NCBI GenBank assembly: GCA_040507005.1
Contig: JBEVVS010000142.1
Span: 1 to 23,262 of the forward strand
Direction: 5' to 3'
Length of the DNA stretch: 23,262 nt
From: Thiodiazotropha sp040507005
GTDB lineage: Bacteria > Pseudomonadota > Gammaproteobacteria > Chromatiales > Chromatiaceae
Shown: piece after piece, positions 23,004-23,262 of the stretch
How positions within the stretch are numbered: position 1 is the first letter of the stretch
How the letters are laid out: every line of letters starts with the position of its first letter
Notes under the pieces: generated by a model
The model's database searches: none
What the model was told of the DNA's origin: nothing
What the model saw: the letters and a program-made list of their open reading frames with translations, nothing else
Position numbers and translations under genes: made by a program

Positions 23004-23262
23004 ATGAATAGACTGACTTTACAAGAGATGTTAAGCCGATTGATCAGTGCTGCTTCAGTAAGCAGCGTCAATCCCACCTGGGACATGAGCAATCGGGAGG
23101 TCATCCAACATCTGCACGACTGGTTCAGTAGCTTGGGATTCAGCACCGAGGTGCTACCCATACCCGGCCATAGCGGCAAATTCAATCTGATTGCCAGCGC
23201 CGGTCAGGGTGATGAGGGATTGGTGCTCTCCGGGCATAGCGACACCGTACCCTTTGATGAGG
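23004..23262 (+). CDS. argE: ArgE-type acetylornithine deacetylase, N-terminal part (cut by window edge)
   Basis: Translation from the ATG at 23004 gives MNRLTLQEMLSRLISAASVS, then a segment with WDMSNREVIQHLHDWFSSLG and KFNLIAS, and LVLSGHSDTVPFDE at the window edge. The last motif is the M20 zinc-ligand signature (GHxDTVP), and the FDE that follows fits ArgE, which deacetylates N-acetylornithine in arginine synthesis. About 86 codons are visible. The GGGG before the ATG serves as ribosome-binding site. A DapE or other M20 peptidase cannot be fully excluded without the rest of the gene. It is divergent from the PilZ gene. Confidence 0.82.
   Translation, partial: MNRLTLQEMLSRLISAASVSSVNPTWDMSNREVIQHLHDWFSSLGFSTEVLPIPGHSGKFNLIASAGQGDEGLVLSGHSDTVPFDE

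Overview
The window looks like chromosomal DNA of a free-living or symbiotic gammaproteobacterium. The evidence is a Pseudomonas-type class Ia ribonucleotide reductase (NrdA with two ATP-cones, NrdR and DnaA boxes upstream), a DUF2889/DUF302/DUF427 gene set and many PAS/GGDEF/EAL signalling proteins. A sulfur-oxidising Chromatiales/Sedimenticola-like lineage is my guess from protein style, not something the sequence proves. No tRNA, rRNA, CRISPR array, prophage or insertion sequence was recognised.

Layout. (1) 1-532, minus strand: the N-terminal part of a CBS-domain protein, preceded by a doubtful small ORF. (2) 533-5650, plus strand: a long regulatory region with two DnaA boxes, two NrdR boxes and a sigma70 promoter, then nrdA, nrdB and a small zinc-ribbon gene, closed by a strong Rho-independent terminator. 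(3) 5650-8300: a 77-residue RebB-like protein (plus), then three minus-strand genes: a small secreted Cys protein, a zinc-ribbon NUDIX hydrolase and a radical SAM protein. (4) 8300-11400: a DUF2889 protein (plus), a small secreted Gly-rich protein (minus), a TraB/GumN-family protein (minus) and an acidic lipoprotein (plus). (5) 11500-18180, a signalling block: a CheB-CheR-PAS fusion followed with no gap by a PAS-GGDEF-EAL protein (minus), a PAS-like protein with a Cys-rich tail (minus), and a divergent PAS-GGDEF cyclase (plus). (6) 18200-22400: an M1-type metallopeptidase lipoprotein, an isochorismatase-family hydrolase with DUF427 downstream, the remains of an AraC regulator, a DUF302 protein, a small two-helix membrane protein and an exported GlcG/HbpS-like protein. 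(7) 22400-23262: a PilZ protein (minus) and the start of an ArgE-type deacylase (plus).

How the parts fit. The nrd operon makes deoxynucleotides, and its promoter can read dNTP/ATP state through NrdR and replication state through DnaA. The signalling block holds two predicted c-di-GMP makers, one predicted c-di-GMP phosphodiesterase domain and, about 4 kb away, a predicted c-di-GMP-binding PilZ protein. With a CheB-CheR fusion that lacks neighbouring chemoreceptors, this suggests an unassigned sensory circuit. The remaining genes are mostly single-gene units of conserved but poorly characterised families.
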